DNA of 64,000 nucleotides from Mycolicibacterium brisbanense (GTDB lineage: Bacteria; Actinomycetota; Actinomycetes; Mycobacteriales; Mycobacteriaceae), in the NCBI RefSeq assembly GCF_001570425.1, contig NZ_BCSX01000019.1, forward strand, positions 1-64,000. Reading direction: 5' to 3'. Below, one piece after another: positions 8,304 to 17,233 of the stretch. Each line of letters begins with the position of its first letter. Position 1 is the stretch's first letter. The notes beneath the pieces were generated by a model. That model was given only the letters and a program-made list of their open reading frames with translations, was not told where the DNA came from and ran no database searches. The translations under genes and the position numbers were made by a program.

Positions 8304-9124
8304 TGGCCCTCCTGGATCATTGCGGCCTCAGCGGAGGAACTGCCGTCGGGTGCGGTTGCGGGACTGCTCGGTCTCGACTGGGCATATCCGAGAACGAGTT
8401 TCGTGTCGATCAAGTGGAAGATGTTCCGCCTGATGTGTTCAAGTGTCAGTTTCTGGGCCCTTTCGGGGTGGTCCTGAGCCACTGCCCGGACCAGTTCCAA
8501 ATGCTCGGCGGTGGCGAGTTCAGGGTCGTATGCCTCTGCGACCGCGAAGGGCGCCCACAGCTGCCGAACTGTCTCTTCCTGAAGGCGGATTTCGGCGTTG
8601 GCCAGCCGCGGTGATTGCGCGGACACGGCCAATTCGATGTGGAAGCGGCTGTCGGCGGATGCGCGTGTTTCCGGGGTCTCGGCGAGGACCAGGGCCCGCG
8701 CAAGTTCCTGGAGACGTTCGAAGTCGTGTGCTTCCGCTCGCTCGCATGCCAGCCGGATGGTAGCGGCGGCGATTGCGGAATGCTCGTCGCCGATGTCGCG
8801 GATTTCCGAGATGGATGTCGTGAGAAACCACTCCCGCATGATGTCGGTCTCGGGCTCGGGCTGATTGACGACAAAGGTTCCCCCGCTGCGGCCGCGGCGC
8901 GTCTCGACGACCCCTCGTTCGCGCAGTTCCGACAAGGCTTCGCGCAGGGTCGCGCCGCCGACGCCGAACATCTCCGAAAGTGCGGCCTCGGGAGGCAGGC
9001 GTTCACCTACTTTGAGCAGGCCGAGGGCGATCGCCTTGGAGATTCTCTCGACAATCGCGTCGGCCCTCTCGATTTCCGGCAGGGACCGATAAATCTGCGA
9101 CTGGAAGGGGGTCGGCGTGGCCAA
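8300..9124 (-). CDS. GntR/FadR-family transcriptional regulator
   Basis: An N-terminal winged helix (about residues 10-80) contains ISKAIALGLLKVGERLPPEA, LSEMFGVGGATLREALSELR and GRSGGTFVV. It is followed by an all-helical FCD ligand domain with the metal-site style residues ERA...H and HIELAVSAQ. I place the start at TTG 9124 (GGAG 9 nt upstream), giving 274 residues, the usual family length. A longer frame to 9334 exists, but its arginine/proline-rich extension runs into the hxlB promoter region. It is coupled to the Cache gene and divergent from hxlB. It probably controls amine or C1 genes nearby. Confidence 0.85.
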   Translation of the reverse strand: MATPTPFQSQIYRSLPEIERADAIVERISKAIALGLLKVGERLPPEAALSEMFGVGGATLREALSELRERGVVETRRGRSGGTFVVNQPEPETDIMREWFLTTSISEIRDIGDEHSAIAAATIRLACERAEAHDFERLQELARALVLAETPETRASADSRFHIELAVSAQSPRLANAEIRLQEETVRQLWAPFAVAEAYDPELATAEHLELVRAVAQDHPERAQKLTLEHIRRNIFHLIDTKLVLGYAQSRPSSPATAPDGSSSAEAAMIQEGQ

Positions 9125-9290
9125 AAGTCTGCGCTCCGAGAATGGACTACGAGGTGAGTCGATCCTAGGTCGAAGCCGCCGTCTGCGGTGCCGACTACGG
9201 TGCCGCGGCCGGGTTGCTGATTGCCTCGGGGCGGCGCGGTTCGGCACCCTCGGCCCGGGCCCGACGGGCGGTTCAGGGTGGCTGACCAAT

Positions 9291-9345
9291 CCAAAAGTGT
9301 AGTCAGAACCGTCAGAAAACAGTATTACCCCCACCCGTTCGCTTC
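9291..9345 (+). promoter_or_regulatory. Conserved upstream element, copy A (before hxlB)
   Basis: This stretch aligns with 14822-14876 upstream of tkt and shares AAAGTGTAGTC, AACCGTCAGAAAA and CCCGTT at the same spacing. It lies about 75-130 bp before the hxlB start. It is best read as a shared promoter/activator site of the RuMP genes. I see no clear dyad inside it. Confidence 0.65.
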
Positions 9346-9420
9346 GGAATCATTGCTGTCAGTCAAGCCAATCATCCGTTCGGGCCGTCGCGGCCCGACG
9401 ACCGATCGAAGGGGGTAACC

Positions 9421-10020
9421 ATGACGCAAGCTGCAGAAGCTGACGGCGCTGTGAAGGTCGTCGGAGACGACATCGCCAACAACCTTTCCCTTGTTCGGGA
9501 CGAGGTCGCGGACACCGCGGCGAAAGTCGACCCGGAGCAGGTGGCTGTCCTCGCTCGCCAAATCGTCCAGCCGGGACGGGTTTTCGTGGCCGGCGCCGGT
9601 CGCAGCGGGCTGGTCCTGCGCATGGCCGCCATGCGGCTGATGCACTTCGGCCTCACCGTGCACGTCGCGGGCGACACGACCACCCCGGCGATCGCCGCCG
9701 GTGATCTACTGCTGGTGGCGTCCGGCTCGGGCACCACCTCCGGTGTGGTCAAGTCCGCCGAGACGGCCAAGAAGGCCGGGGCGCGCATCGCCGCCTTCAC
9801 CACCAACCAGGATTCGCCGCTGGCCGCGCTGGCCGACTCCGTGGTGGTCATCCCCGCCGCGCAGAAGACCGATCACGGCTCGCACATCTCGCGGCAGTAC
9901 GCCGGGTCGCTTTTCGAGCAGGTGCTGTTCGTCGTCACCGAGGCCGTGTTCCAGTCGCTGTGGGATCACACCGATGTCGAGGCCGAGGAACTCTGGACGC
10001 GCCACGCCAACCTCGAGTGA
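9421..10020 (+). CDS. hxlB: 6-phospho-3-hexuloisomerase, copy 1
   Basis: This SIS-domain isomerase converts D-arabino-3-hexulose 6-phosphate to fructose 6-phosphate, the second RuMP step. The 199-residue protein shows the SIS sugar-phosphate loop VFVAGAGRSGLVLRMAAMRL (about residue 54) and LLVASGSGTTSGVV (about 98). The conserved IPAAQKTDHGSHISRQYAGS precedes a C-terminal LWDHTDVEAEELWTRHANLE. It is followed 73 bp later by hxlA in the same direction, an operon known in M. gastri as rmpB/rmpA. Copy 2 at 27219-27815 is nearly identical from the SIS loop onward. The start follows AAGGGGG, 6 nt away. Confidence 0.95.
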   Translation: MTQAAEADGAVKVVGDDIANNLSLVRDEVADTAAKVDPEQVAVLARQIVQPGRVFVAGAGRSGLVLRMAAMRLMHFGLTVHVAGDTTTPAIAAGDLLLVASGSGTTSGVVKSAETAKKAGARIAAFTTNQDSPLAALADSVVVIPAAQKTDHGSHISRQYAGSLFEQVLFVVTEAVFQSLWDHTDVEAEELWTRHANLE

Positions 10021-10093
10021 CCCGGACCTCGACGACCAACTCTTACTTCACATTCCATACCCATCGCAGTACCCAAGAGAAAGAAGGCACACA

Positions 10094-10717
10094 ATGAAGC
10101 TCCAAGTCGCCATCGACCTGCTGTCCACCGAAGCCGCCCTCGAGCTGGCCGGCAAGGTTGCCCAGTACGTCGACATCATCGAGCTGGGCACCCCCCTGAT
10201 CAAGGCCGAAGGCCTGTCGGTCATCACCGCCGTCAAGAACGCTCACCCGGACAAGATCGTCTTCGCCGACATGAAGACCATGGACGCCGGCGAGCTCGAA
10301 GCCGACATCGCGTTCAAGGCCGGCGCTGACCTGGTCACCGTCCTCGGCTCGGCCGACGACTCCACCATCGCGGGTGCCGTCAAGGCCGCCCAGGCCCACA
10401 ACAAGGGCGTCGTCGTCGACCTGATCGGCATCGAGGACAAGGCCGCCCGTGCACAGGAAGTTCGCGCCCTGGGTGCCAAGTTCGTCGAGATGCACGCCGG
10501 TCTGGACGAGCAGGCCAAGCCCGGCTTCGACCTGAACGGTCTGCTCGCCGCCGGCGAGAAGGCCCGCGTTCCGTTCTCCGTGGCCGGTGGCGTGAAGGTT
10601 GACACCATCCCCGCGGTCCAGAAGGCCGGCGCAGAGGTTGCCGTCGCCGGTGGCGCCATCTACGGTGCAGCCGACCCGGCCGCCGCCGCGAAGGAACTGC
10701 GCGCCGCGATCGCCTGA
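10094..10717 (+). CDS. hxlA: 3-hexulose-6-phosphate synthase
   Basis: This enzyme condenses formaldehyde with ribulose 5-phosphate, fixing formaldehyde into the RuMP cycle. The 207-residue orotidine-decarboxylase-type TIM barrel shows MKLQVAIDLL, DIIELGTPLIKAEG, the catalytic KIVFADMKTMDAGELEA segment and a phosphate-binding VAGGVKVDTI / VAGGAIYGA end. From memory it is almost identical to the M. gastri enzyme. It starts at ATG 10094 after AAGAAGG. The gene is the main genetic marker that this organism assimilates formaldehyde. Confidence 0.97.
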   Translation: MKLQVAIDLLSTEAALELAGKVAQYVDIIELGTPLIKAEGLSVITAVKNAHPDKIVFADMKTMDAGELEADIAFKAGADLVTVLGSADDSTIAGAVKAAQAHNKGVVVDLIGIEDKAARAQEVRALGAKFVEMHAGLDEQAKPGFDLNGLLAAGEKARVPFSVAGGVKVDTIPAVQKAGAEVAVAGGAIYGAADPAAAAKELRAAIA

Positions 10718-10742
10718 TCCCATCGTCTGGCAATCCCATAAC

Positions 10743-10787
10743 GGTGGCGTCCCGCATCCTGAAAGCAGTTGCGGGACGCCACCTTTT
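10743..10787 (+). terminator. Rho-independent terminator after hxlA
   Basis: Perfect 14-bp arms (10743-10756 and 10770-10783, core GTGGCGTCCCGCA) with a 13-nt loop are followed by TTTT. The hairpin lies 25 bp after the hxlA stop and closes the hxlB-hxlA unit. Confidence 0.88.
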
Positions 10788-10949
10788 GGCTTTTCTACCC
10801 TGAAATCAACTCACCCGCCGCGGTACCCGTCTGCACACGTGTTCGCTCGGCGGCGCGCTCCTCCCTGGGAAGACCCCGCCCGCTGACACATTCGCGCAAC
10901 CGTGAGGTCGACGACGCCGTACCGCCTTGTCGAGAGCTGGAATTCCACC

Positions 10950-12506
10950 ATGTCCGCTGACCACGGTGATTCGAGTGTGAGGCCCGGACGCAACCTGCTC
11001 CGGGATCCGCGCGATCGTCGCTTGAACCGCATCGCCGGTCCATCGTCCCTTGTCCTGTTCGGAGTGACCGGCGATCTCGCCCGTAAGAAACTCGTGCCCG
11101 CGGTGTACGACCTCGCCAACCGCGGCCTGTTGCCGCCGAGCTTTGCGTTGGTGGGCTTCGGCCGGCGCGAATGGACAGACGAGGACTTCGCCGCCGAGGT
11201 CAAGGCAAACGTCAAGGCCTACGCCAGGACTCCGTTCGACGAGGCCGTGTGGGAGCAACTCTCCGAAGGCATCCGCTTCGTCCAGGGCGCGTTCGACGAC
11301 GAGACGGCGTTCAAACGGCTCCGCGCCACGCTGGAGGATCTCGACGAGCAGCGCGGCACGCGCGGCAATTACGCCTTCTACCTTTCGATTCCACCCAAGG
11401 CCTTCGAACAGGTCTGCCGCCAACTCTCCGAGTCCGGGCTGGCGCAGGCCGAGAACGACAAGTGGCGCCGGGTGGTCATCGAGAAGCCGTTCGGCCACGA
11501 CCTGGAGTCGGCCCGCCAACTCAACGACGTCGTCGAGTCCGTGTTCCCGCCGGACGCCGTGTTCCGGATCGACCATTACCTGGGCAAGGAGACGGTCCAG
11601 AACATCCTGGCCCTGCGCTTCGCCAACCAACTCTTCGAACCGCTGTGGAACGCCAATTACGTTGACCACGTGCAGATCACGATGGCCGAATCCATCGGCA
11701 CCGGCGGCCGGGCCGGCTACTACGACGGCGTCGGTGCGGCTCGCGACGTCATCCAGAACCATCTGCTGCAGCTCTTGGCGCTGACGGCCATGGAGGAGCC
11801 GATCTCGTTCGACGCCGACGATCTGCGTGCCGAGAAGGAGAAGGTCCTGGCCGCGGTCAAGCTGCCGGACGACCTGTCGACCCACTCGGCTCGGGGACAG
11901 TTCACCGGCGGCTGGCAGGGCGGCGAAAAGGTGCTGGGCTACCTCGAAGAAGAGGGTATCCCGGCGGATTCCACCACCGAGACCTATGCGGCCATCCGCG
12001 TGGACATCAACACGCGGCGCTGGGCCGGAGTGCCTTTCTACCTGCGCGCGGGTAAGCGCCTGGGCCGCCGCGTGACCGAAATCGCCGTGGTGTTCAAGCG
12101 CGCACCCAACCTGCTGTTCCGTGATTTCGCCGAGGACGACTTCGGCCAGAACGCCGTCGTGATCCGGGTTCAGCCCGACGAGGGCGCCACGATCCGGCTG
12201 GGCTCCAAGGTCCCGGGCACCCAGACTGAGGTCCGCGACGTGACCATGGACTTCGGCTACGGCCACTCCTTCACCGAGTCCAGCCCCGAGGCCTACGAAC
12301 GCCTCATTCTCGACGTGCTGCTGGGTGAGCCGCCGCTGTTCCCCCGGCACAACGAAGTCGAATTGTCCTGGAAGATCCTCGATCCCTTCGAGGCCTACTG
12401 GGCCAGCCTCGACGAACAGCCTGAACCGTACGCACCCGGAAGCTGGGGCCCCGCCTCGGCCACTGAGCTACTTGCCCGCGATGGGCGGACCTGGAGACGG
12501 CCATGA
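10950..12506 (+). CDS. zwf: Glucose-6-phosphate 1-dehydrogenase
   Basis: This enzyme oxidises glucose 6-phosphate to 6-phosphogluconolactone with NAD(P)+. The 518-residue protein has the Rossmann motif FGVTGDLARKKL (about residue 36) and the EKPFGHD motif. The active-site signature RIDHYLGKETVQN contains the catalytic His. The start is placed at ATG 10950 by analogy with actinobacterial homologues; a GTG at 10902 would add 16 residues. It overlaps opcA by 4 bp. In a RuMP organism it would feed the cyclic dissimilatory oxidation of formaldehyde to CO2, together with gnd. Confidence 0.96.
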   Translation: MSADHGDSSVRPGRNLLRDPRDRRLNRIAGPSSLVLFGVTGDLARKKLVPAVYDLANRGLLPPSFALVGFGRREWTDEDFAAEVKANVKAYARTPFDEAVWEQLSEGIRFVQGAFDDETAFKRLRATLEDLDEQRGTRGNYAFYLSIPPKAFEQVCRQLSESGLAQAENDKWRRVVIEKPFGHDLESARQLNDVVESVFPPDAVFRIDHYLGKETVQNILALRFANQLFEPLWNANYVDHVQITMAESIGTGGRAGYYDGVGAARDVIQNHLLQLLALTAMEEPISFDADDLRAEKEKVLAAVKLPDDLSTHSARGQFTGGWQGGEKVLGYLEEEGIPADSTTETYAAIRVDINTRRWAGVPFYLRAGKRLGRRVTEIAVVFKRAPNLLFRDFAEDDFGQNAVVIRVQPDEGATIRLGSKVPGTQTEVRDVTMDFGYGHSFTESSPEAYERLILDVLLGEPPLFPRHNEVELSWKILDPFEAYWASLDEQPEPYAPGSWGPASATELLARDGRTWRRP

Positions 12507-13432
12507 TCGTAGATCTTTCGGACACCACCACCGCAGAGGTTTCCAAGGAACTCTCGACGCTGCGCGAGCAAGGCGGCGTGATCGCGCTCAGCCGGGTACT
12601 GACCCTCGTGGTGATCACCCGGTCCGGGTTCGAAGAGGACGCCATCGAGGCCGCCAACGAGGCCAGCCGCGAACACCCCTGCCGGATCATCGTCCTCAGC
12701 GACAGCGGGGCTTCGGCTCCGACCCGACTGGATGCTCAGATCCGGGTGGGTGGGGACGCCGGCGCCTCCGAGGTGATCATCCTGCGCGGCTACGGCGAGC
12801 TGGCCACCGAAGGCGAATCGCTGGTCGCCGGCCTGCTGCTGCCCGACGCGCCGATCGTGGCCTGGTGGCCGCACGGTGCCCCGGACAACGCGGGCGAGAC
12901 GTCCATCGGGCGCATCGCCCACCGCCGGATCACCGACGCAGCCAGCGAGGGTGAACCTCAGGCGGCGTTGGCGCGTCTTCGCGACAGCTACCGGGCCGGT
13001 GACACCGATCTCGCCTGGACCCGCCTGACGAAGTGGCGCATCCAGCTGGCGGCGGCGCTGGACCATGCGGATGCCTCGCCCATCACCGCCGTCACCGTCG
13101 AGGGCGCCTCGGACTCGGCGAGCACGCTGCTGCTCGCGGCCTGGCTCAAGTTGTCCCTGCAGGTTCCGGTCACTGTGGTGGCCGACGGCGCCGGGGTAGG
13201 CATCCGCCGGGTCCGACTCAGCCGTGCCGCCGGGGACATCGAGTTGGTCCGGCCGGACCGTTCGGTGGCAGAGCTGACCCAGCCGGGACAGCCCGTGCAG
13301 CGGATCTCCCTGCCGCGCCCGACCCTCAAGGACTGCCTCGCCGAAGAACTCCGCCGTCTCGACCCCGACGAGGTCTTCGGCGAGACGGTTCGCAGCCTCG
13401 GAACTTTCCCGGTGCAGCAGAAAGCGTCGTGA
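12503..13432 (+). CDS. opcA: Glucose-6-phosphate dehydrogenase assembly protein OpcA
   Basis: OpcA is an actinobacterial and cyanobacterial factor that activates or assembles G6PDH. The 309-residue protein shows the family's RVLTLVVITRS, PCRIIVLSDS, LPDAPIVAWWPHGAP and ITDAASEGEP segments. It is translationally coupled to zwf (ATGA overlap), as in other actinobacteria. It ends 23 bp before the convergent LuxR gene; no obvious terminator is seen between them. Confidence 0.95.
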   Translation: MIVDLSDTTTAEVSKELSTLREQGGVIALSRVLTLVVITRSGFEEDAIEAANEASREHPCRIIVLSDSGASAPTRLDAQIRVGGDAGASEVIILRGYGELATEGESLVAGLLLPDAPIVAWWPHGAPDNAGETSIGRIAHRRITDAASEGEPQAALARLRDSYRAGDTDLAWTRLTKWRIQLAAALDHADASPITAVTVEGASDSASTLLLAAWLKLSLQVPVTVVADGAGVGIRRVRLSRAAGDIELVRPDRSVAELTQPGQPVQRISLPRPTLKDCLAEELRRLDPDEVFGETVRSLGTFPVQQKAS

Positions 13433-13455
13433 CGCCGCGGGCAACGGCTACGGCG

Positions 13456-14772
13456 TCACCGCAGGCCGTGGCTGTTGGCCAGCGCGATGGCCTCGGTGCG
13501 TGAGCTGACGTCGAGCTTGCGGAACAGGTTCCGCACGTGGAACTTGACGGTGTTCTCGCTGATGCCCAGCGTCAGCGCGATGGTCCGGTTGCGCTGTCCG
13601 GCGACCAGATGCTGGAGCACTTCGAGTTCCCGGGGGGCGAGGTCCCATCCGGCGATGTCGCCGGCGGCGGCCGGGCGGGCGGGCAGGTCGAGGGGGAGCG
13701 TGACGAAGACGTCCGCGCCCCAGCGGGGCATGACCTCGATCCGCAACTGCCCGGCGAGCGCCTGGACCTGGCGGTCGAGGCGGCCGATGCTCGGTGCGTC
13801 GGGGGCGAGCATGCCTCGACCGTCGTCGCGCACGTTGATCAGCAGGTTTTCGCCGTCACAGTCCCACTGCGTGCGTACCCGGCTGATCTCGGGTTGCTCC
13901 ATCATGGCCAGCACAAGGCCACGGACGATGGCGCGGCCCGCGTGGGCGACTTCGCCGGGCAATGCCCTGCCGTTCTGCGGCGGCTCGATGAATTCGATCT
14001 CCAGGCCGCTGAAGCGCGTCAGCGGTCGCAGATCCTCCCGTAGGCGCTCGAAGGCGATGGCGACCGGCACCTCGACCAGACCCGTCGTGCGGTCGCTGTG
14101 CGTCCGCAACCCGACCAGGGCCTTGGCGGCGAGGTCCGTGACGGTCGTGCGCGCGGTCGCGTCGTCGAGGGACGACGAGCGCAAGGCCGCCAGCAGGGTC
14201 TCCAGGGTGGTGGAGTGCAGATCGGTCAATTCCGCTGTCACGCGGACACGTTCAGCCGAGGCCGCCCGTGATTCCAGCAGGTACGACGGCGGGGCGTCGG
14301 CCACTTTCTCCTGGATGCGCTGGGCGGCGATGCGCCACAGATACGTCACCAGGTCCAGCCCGGTGTCGTGGTCCGCACCGGGCGCCGGCTCCGGATCCGT
14401 CAGGACGAGCAGCGCGCCGCTGGAGGCGTGCTTGAGCGCGTACAGCGAGCGCGGCTCGCCGGCGAGCTCAGCCTTGCCGGACCAGAAGGTCTCGTCGCCC
14501 AGGCTGGCGCGAAGCGCGTCGAGCTCGGTGATGGACACCCGGGAGATGATCTCTTCGGCGCCGGCCTTCTTCTGCGGCCGTCCGGTGCAGTCTTCGGTGA
14601 AGATGACCAGCGCACTGCTTTTCAGGTAGGGCAGGGTAGCGGTGCGCAGGCGCTCGGCTATCTGGATGAGCGGGGCTTCGGCCAACGACGCCACCGTATG
14701 CAGAAGCGGCCACGGCAGGTCTGTCGTGAGCAGGGAAGACGCCCTCAGCGGCTGGTCGATGGCTGTGCTCAT
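13456..14772 (-). CDS. LuxR-family regulator with histidine-kinase-like ATPase middle domain
   Basis: The 438-residue protein has a C-terminal LuxR helix-turn-helix (residues about 375-435: LAPRELEVLQHLVAGQRNRT, LGISENTVKFHVRNLFRKLD). A GHKL-type region lies upstream (LLINVRDDGRGML near 318 resembles the G1 box of histidine kinases). The N-terminal 150 residues look like a GAF-type sensor (SSALVIFTEDC, LLVLTDPEP). No phosphoacceptor aspartate receiver is visible. It is divergent from tkt, whose shared element starts 50 bp from this gene's ATG, so it is the best local candidate for activating RuMP genes. LuxR-type activators of methanol genes are known in mycobacteria, but I do not assign it to one. 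Confidence 0.82.
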   Translation of the reverse strand: MSTAIDQPLRASSLLTTDLPWPLLHTVASLAEAPLIQIAERLRTATLPYLKSSALVIFTEDCTGRPQKKAGAEEIISRVSITELDALRASLGDETFWSGKAELAGEPRSLYALKHASSGALLVLTDPEPAPGADHDTGLDLVTYLWRIAAQRIQEKVADAPPSYLLESRAASAERVRVTAELTDLHSTTLETLLAALRSSSLDDATARTTVTDLAAKALVGLRTHSDRTTGLVEVPVAIAFERLREDLRPLTRFSGLEIEFIEPPQNGRALPGEVAHAGRAIVRGLVLAMMEQPEISRVRTQWDCDGENLLINVRDDGRGMLAPDAPSIGRLDRQVQALAGQLRIEVMPRWGADVFVTLPLDLPARPAAAGDIAGWDLAPRELEVLQHLVAGQRNRTIALTLGISENTVKFHVRNLFRKLDVSSRTEAIALANSHGLR

Positions 14773-14821
14773 GCCGGCCAGTCTATCCGCCGAAGACGGG
14801 CGTTGAAATCCCCCAGCCAGT

Positions 14822-14876
14822 CCGAAAGTGTAGTCCTAACCGTCAGAAAATAGCGTTTCCCCTGCCCGTTTGGTTC
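14822..14876 (+). promoter_or_regulatory. Conserved upstream element, copy B (before tkt)
   Basis: This is the counterpart of 9291-9345, sharing AAAGTGTAGTC, AACCGTCAGAAAA and CCCGTT at identical spacing. It starts 149 bp before the tkt GTG and 50 bp before the divergent LuxR gene. TAGCGT just after the GAAAA run could serve as a -10 hexamer. Confidence 0.65.
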
Positions 14877-14970
14877 GCGATCATCGATACCACGCGATCT
14901 ACCAGAAGCATCCGTGCGGCCCTCACCGGCCGATGACCGAATCAGATGACCGAATCAAAGGGGATAACAC

Positions 14971-17121
14971 GTGACACAGACAGTAGATGTGATCGGCGCC
15001 GCGTCCGATTCCACGTCATTGAACTGGACGGCCGAGGACCAGCGCGCTGTGGACACCGTCCGGGTCTTGGCCGCGGATGCCGTCGAGAAGGTCGGCAACG
15101 GCCACCCCGGCACGGCGATGAGCCTGGCCCCGGCGGCCTACCTGCTGTTCCAGAAGCTGATGCGGCACGACCCGACCGACGCTGAATGGCTGGGCCGTGA
15201 CCGGTTCATCCTGTCGCCGGGACACTCGTCGCTGACGCTGTACATCCAGCTGTTCCTCGCCGGCTACGGGCTGGAGCTGGAAGACCTGCAGGCCTTCCGC
15301 ACCTGGGGCTCGCTGACGCCGGGCCACCCGGAGTACAAGCACACCAAGGGTGTTGAGATCACCACCGGCCCGCTGGGCCAGGGCCTGGCGTCCTCCGTCG
15401 GCTTCGCCTACTCGCAGCGTCGCCTGCGCGGCCTGCTCGACCCCGACGCCGCCCCCGGAACCTCCCCGTTCGACCACACCATCTGGGTCATCGCCTCCGA
15501 CGGCGACCTGCAGGAAGGTGTGACGTCCGAGGCGTCGTCCCTCGCCGGACACCAGGAACTGGGCAACCTCGTCGTGGTCTACGACGAGAACCACATCTCG
15601 ATCGAGGACGACACCGACATCTCCTTCACCGAGGACGTTCTCAAGCGCTACGAGTCCTACGGCTGGCACGTCCAGCGCGTGGACTGGACCCGCACCGGTG
15701 AGTACAAGGAAGACGTCGAGGAGCTGCACGCGGCGTTGCTGGCCGCCAAGGCCGAGACCTCGAAGCCGTCGATCATCTCGCTGCGCACCATCATCGGCTA
15801 CCCCGCCCCGAAGAAGCAGAACACCGGCAAGATCCACGGTTCTGCCCTGGGCGCCGAGGAAGTCGCGGCGGTGAAGGAAGTCCTGGGCTTCGACCCCGCC
15901 AAGTCCTTCGAGGTCGAGCCGGCCATCCTGGCGCACGCCCGCGAGGCCGTGGACCGCGGAGCGGCCGCACGTCGCGAATGGGAAGAGTCCTTCCAGGCCT
16001 GGCAGGCCGCCAACCCGGAGGGCGCGGCACTTCTGCAGCGCATCCAGGCCAGGCAGCTTCCCGACGGCGTCGACGCCGTTCTGCCGACCTTCGAAGCCGG
16101 CAAGGACGTCTCGACCCGTGCCGCGTCCGGCAAGGTCCTCAACGCGCTGGGCCCCGTGCTGCCCGAGCTCTGGGGTGGTTCGGCCGACCTCGCCGAGTCG
16201 AACAACACGACCATCGAGGGATCGCCGTCGTTCATTCCGGAATCGCGCTCGACCAATGCGTGGAAGGGCAACCCCTACGGACGGGTCCTGCACTTCGGCA
16301 TCCGCGAGCACGCTGCCGCGTCGATCGTCAACGGCATCTCGCTGCACGGCCCCACCCGCGCGTTCTCCGGTACGTTCCTGATCTTCAGTGACTACCAGCG
16401 CCCGGCCATCCGCCTGTCCGCCCTGATGGGTGTGCCGTCGGTGTACGTGTGGTCGCACGACTCGATCGGCCTCGGCGAGGACGGCCCGACCCACCAGCCC
16501 GTGGAGCAGCTCTCGACGCTGCGTGCCATCCCCGGCCTGGATGTCGTCCGTCCCGGCGACGCCAACGAGGTCGGCGTGGCGTGGAAGACCATCCTGGAGA
16601 ACCACGAGAACCCGGCAGGCATCGTGCTGACCCGGCAGAACATCCCGACCTTCGCCCGTGGCGAAGGCGCGGCCGAGGGTGACACCTTCGCGTCCGCGGC
16701 CGGTGTGGCCAAGGGTGCCTACGTGTTGGCCGAGGCCTCCAAAGACGGCGCCAGTGTCGATCCCCAGGTGATCCTGATCGCCACCGGATCCGAGGTTCAC
16801 CTGGCGGTCCAGGCTCGCGAAGCACTGCAGGCCGAGGGCATCGCCACCCGCGTGGTCTCCATGCCGTGCGTCGAGTGGTTCAACAAGCAGGACGCCGCCT
16901 ACCGCGAGTCCGTGCTGCCCGCCGCCGTCACCGCTCGCGTGTCGGTCGAGGCCGGTCTGGCCCTGGGCTGGAAGGAACTGGTCGGCGACGCCGGTCGGTC
17001 CGTCAGCCTCGAGCACTTCGGTGCCTCGGCGGACTACAAGCGCCTGTTCAAGGAGTTCGGTATCACCACGGAAGCGGTCGTCGCCGCCGCCAAGGACTCC
17101 CTCTCCGCCGCCGGCAAGTGA
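14971..17121 (+). CDS. tkt: Transketolase
   Basis: This thiamine-diphosphate enzyme transfers two-carbon units between sugar phosphates and regenerates ribulose 5-phosphate in the RuMP cycle. The 716-residue protein shows [15 protein letters not shown] near 40, the ThDP/Mg motif [16 protein letters not shown] near 175, [15 protein letters not shown] near 500 and a C-terminal regulatory domain. It begins with GTG after AAAGGGGATAAC. It is the first gene of tkt-tal-rpe-rpiB-fba, all on the plus strand. A mycobacterium would have a housekeeping tkt as well, so this is probably a dedicated methylotrophy paralogue. Confidence 0.96.
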   Translation: MTQTVDVIGAASDSTSLNWTAEDQRAVDTVRVLAADAVEKVGNGHPGTAMSLAPAAYLLFQKLMRHDPTDAEWLGRDRFILSPGHSSLTLYIQLFLAGYGLELEDLQAFRTWGSLTPGHPEYKHTKGVEITTGPLGQGLASSVGFAYSQRRLRGLLDPDAAPGTSPFDHTIWVIASDGDLQEGVTSEASSLAGHQELGNLVVVYDENHISIEDDTDISFTEDVLKRYESYGWHVQRVDWTRTGEYKEDVEELHAALLAAKAETSKPSIISLRTIIGYPAPKKQNTGKIHGSALGAEEVAAVKEVLGFDPAKSFEVEPAILAHAREAVDRGAAARREWEESFQAWQAANPEGAALLQRIQARQLPDGVDAVLPTFEAGKDVSTRAASGKVLNALGPVLPELWGGSADLAESNNTTIEGSPSFIPESRSTNAWKGNPYGRVLHFGIREHAAASIVNGISLHGPTRAFSGTFLIFSDYQRPAIRLSALMGVPSVYVWSHDSIGLGEDGPTHQPVEQLSTLRAIPGLDVVRPGDANEVGVAWKTILENHENPAGIVLTRQNIPTFARGEGAAEGDTFASAAGVAKGAYVLAEASKDGASVDPQVILIATGSEVHLAVQAREALQAEGIATRVVSMPCVEWFNKQDAAYRESVLPAAVTARVSVEAGLALGWKELVGDAGRSVSLEHFGASADYKRLFKEFGITTEAVVAAAKDSLSAAGK

Positions 17122-17143
17122 CCCCGTAACTGCCTGGCGCCGG

Positions 17144-17182
17144 CGCGCCGCGGGACCGCCCACCGGGCCGTCCCGCGGCGCG
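17144..17182 (+). other. GC-rich intergenic hairpin between tkt and tal
   Basis: Perfect 13-bp arms, CGCGCCGCGGGAC (17144-17156) and its complement (17170-17182), lack a U-tract. The hairpin may partly terminate transcription or stabilise the tkt mRNA end. Confidence 0.6.
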
Positions 17183-17233
17183 ACCGCAAACCAGCCAACG
17201 TATTTCGATATTTGTAAGGAAGAAGCAGAAGCG

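Noticed and set aside
13456..14772. Treating the LuxR protein as a full sensor kinase
   Set aside because: Only a G1-like ATPase motif is visible; no clear phosphoacceptor histidine box is seen and the C-terminus is DNA-binding.
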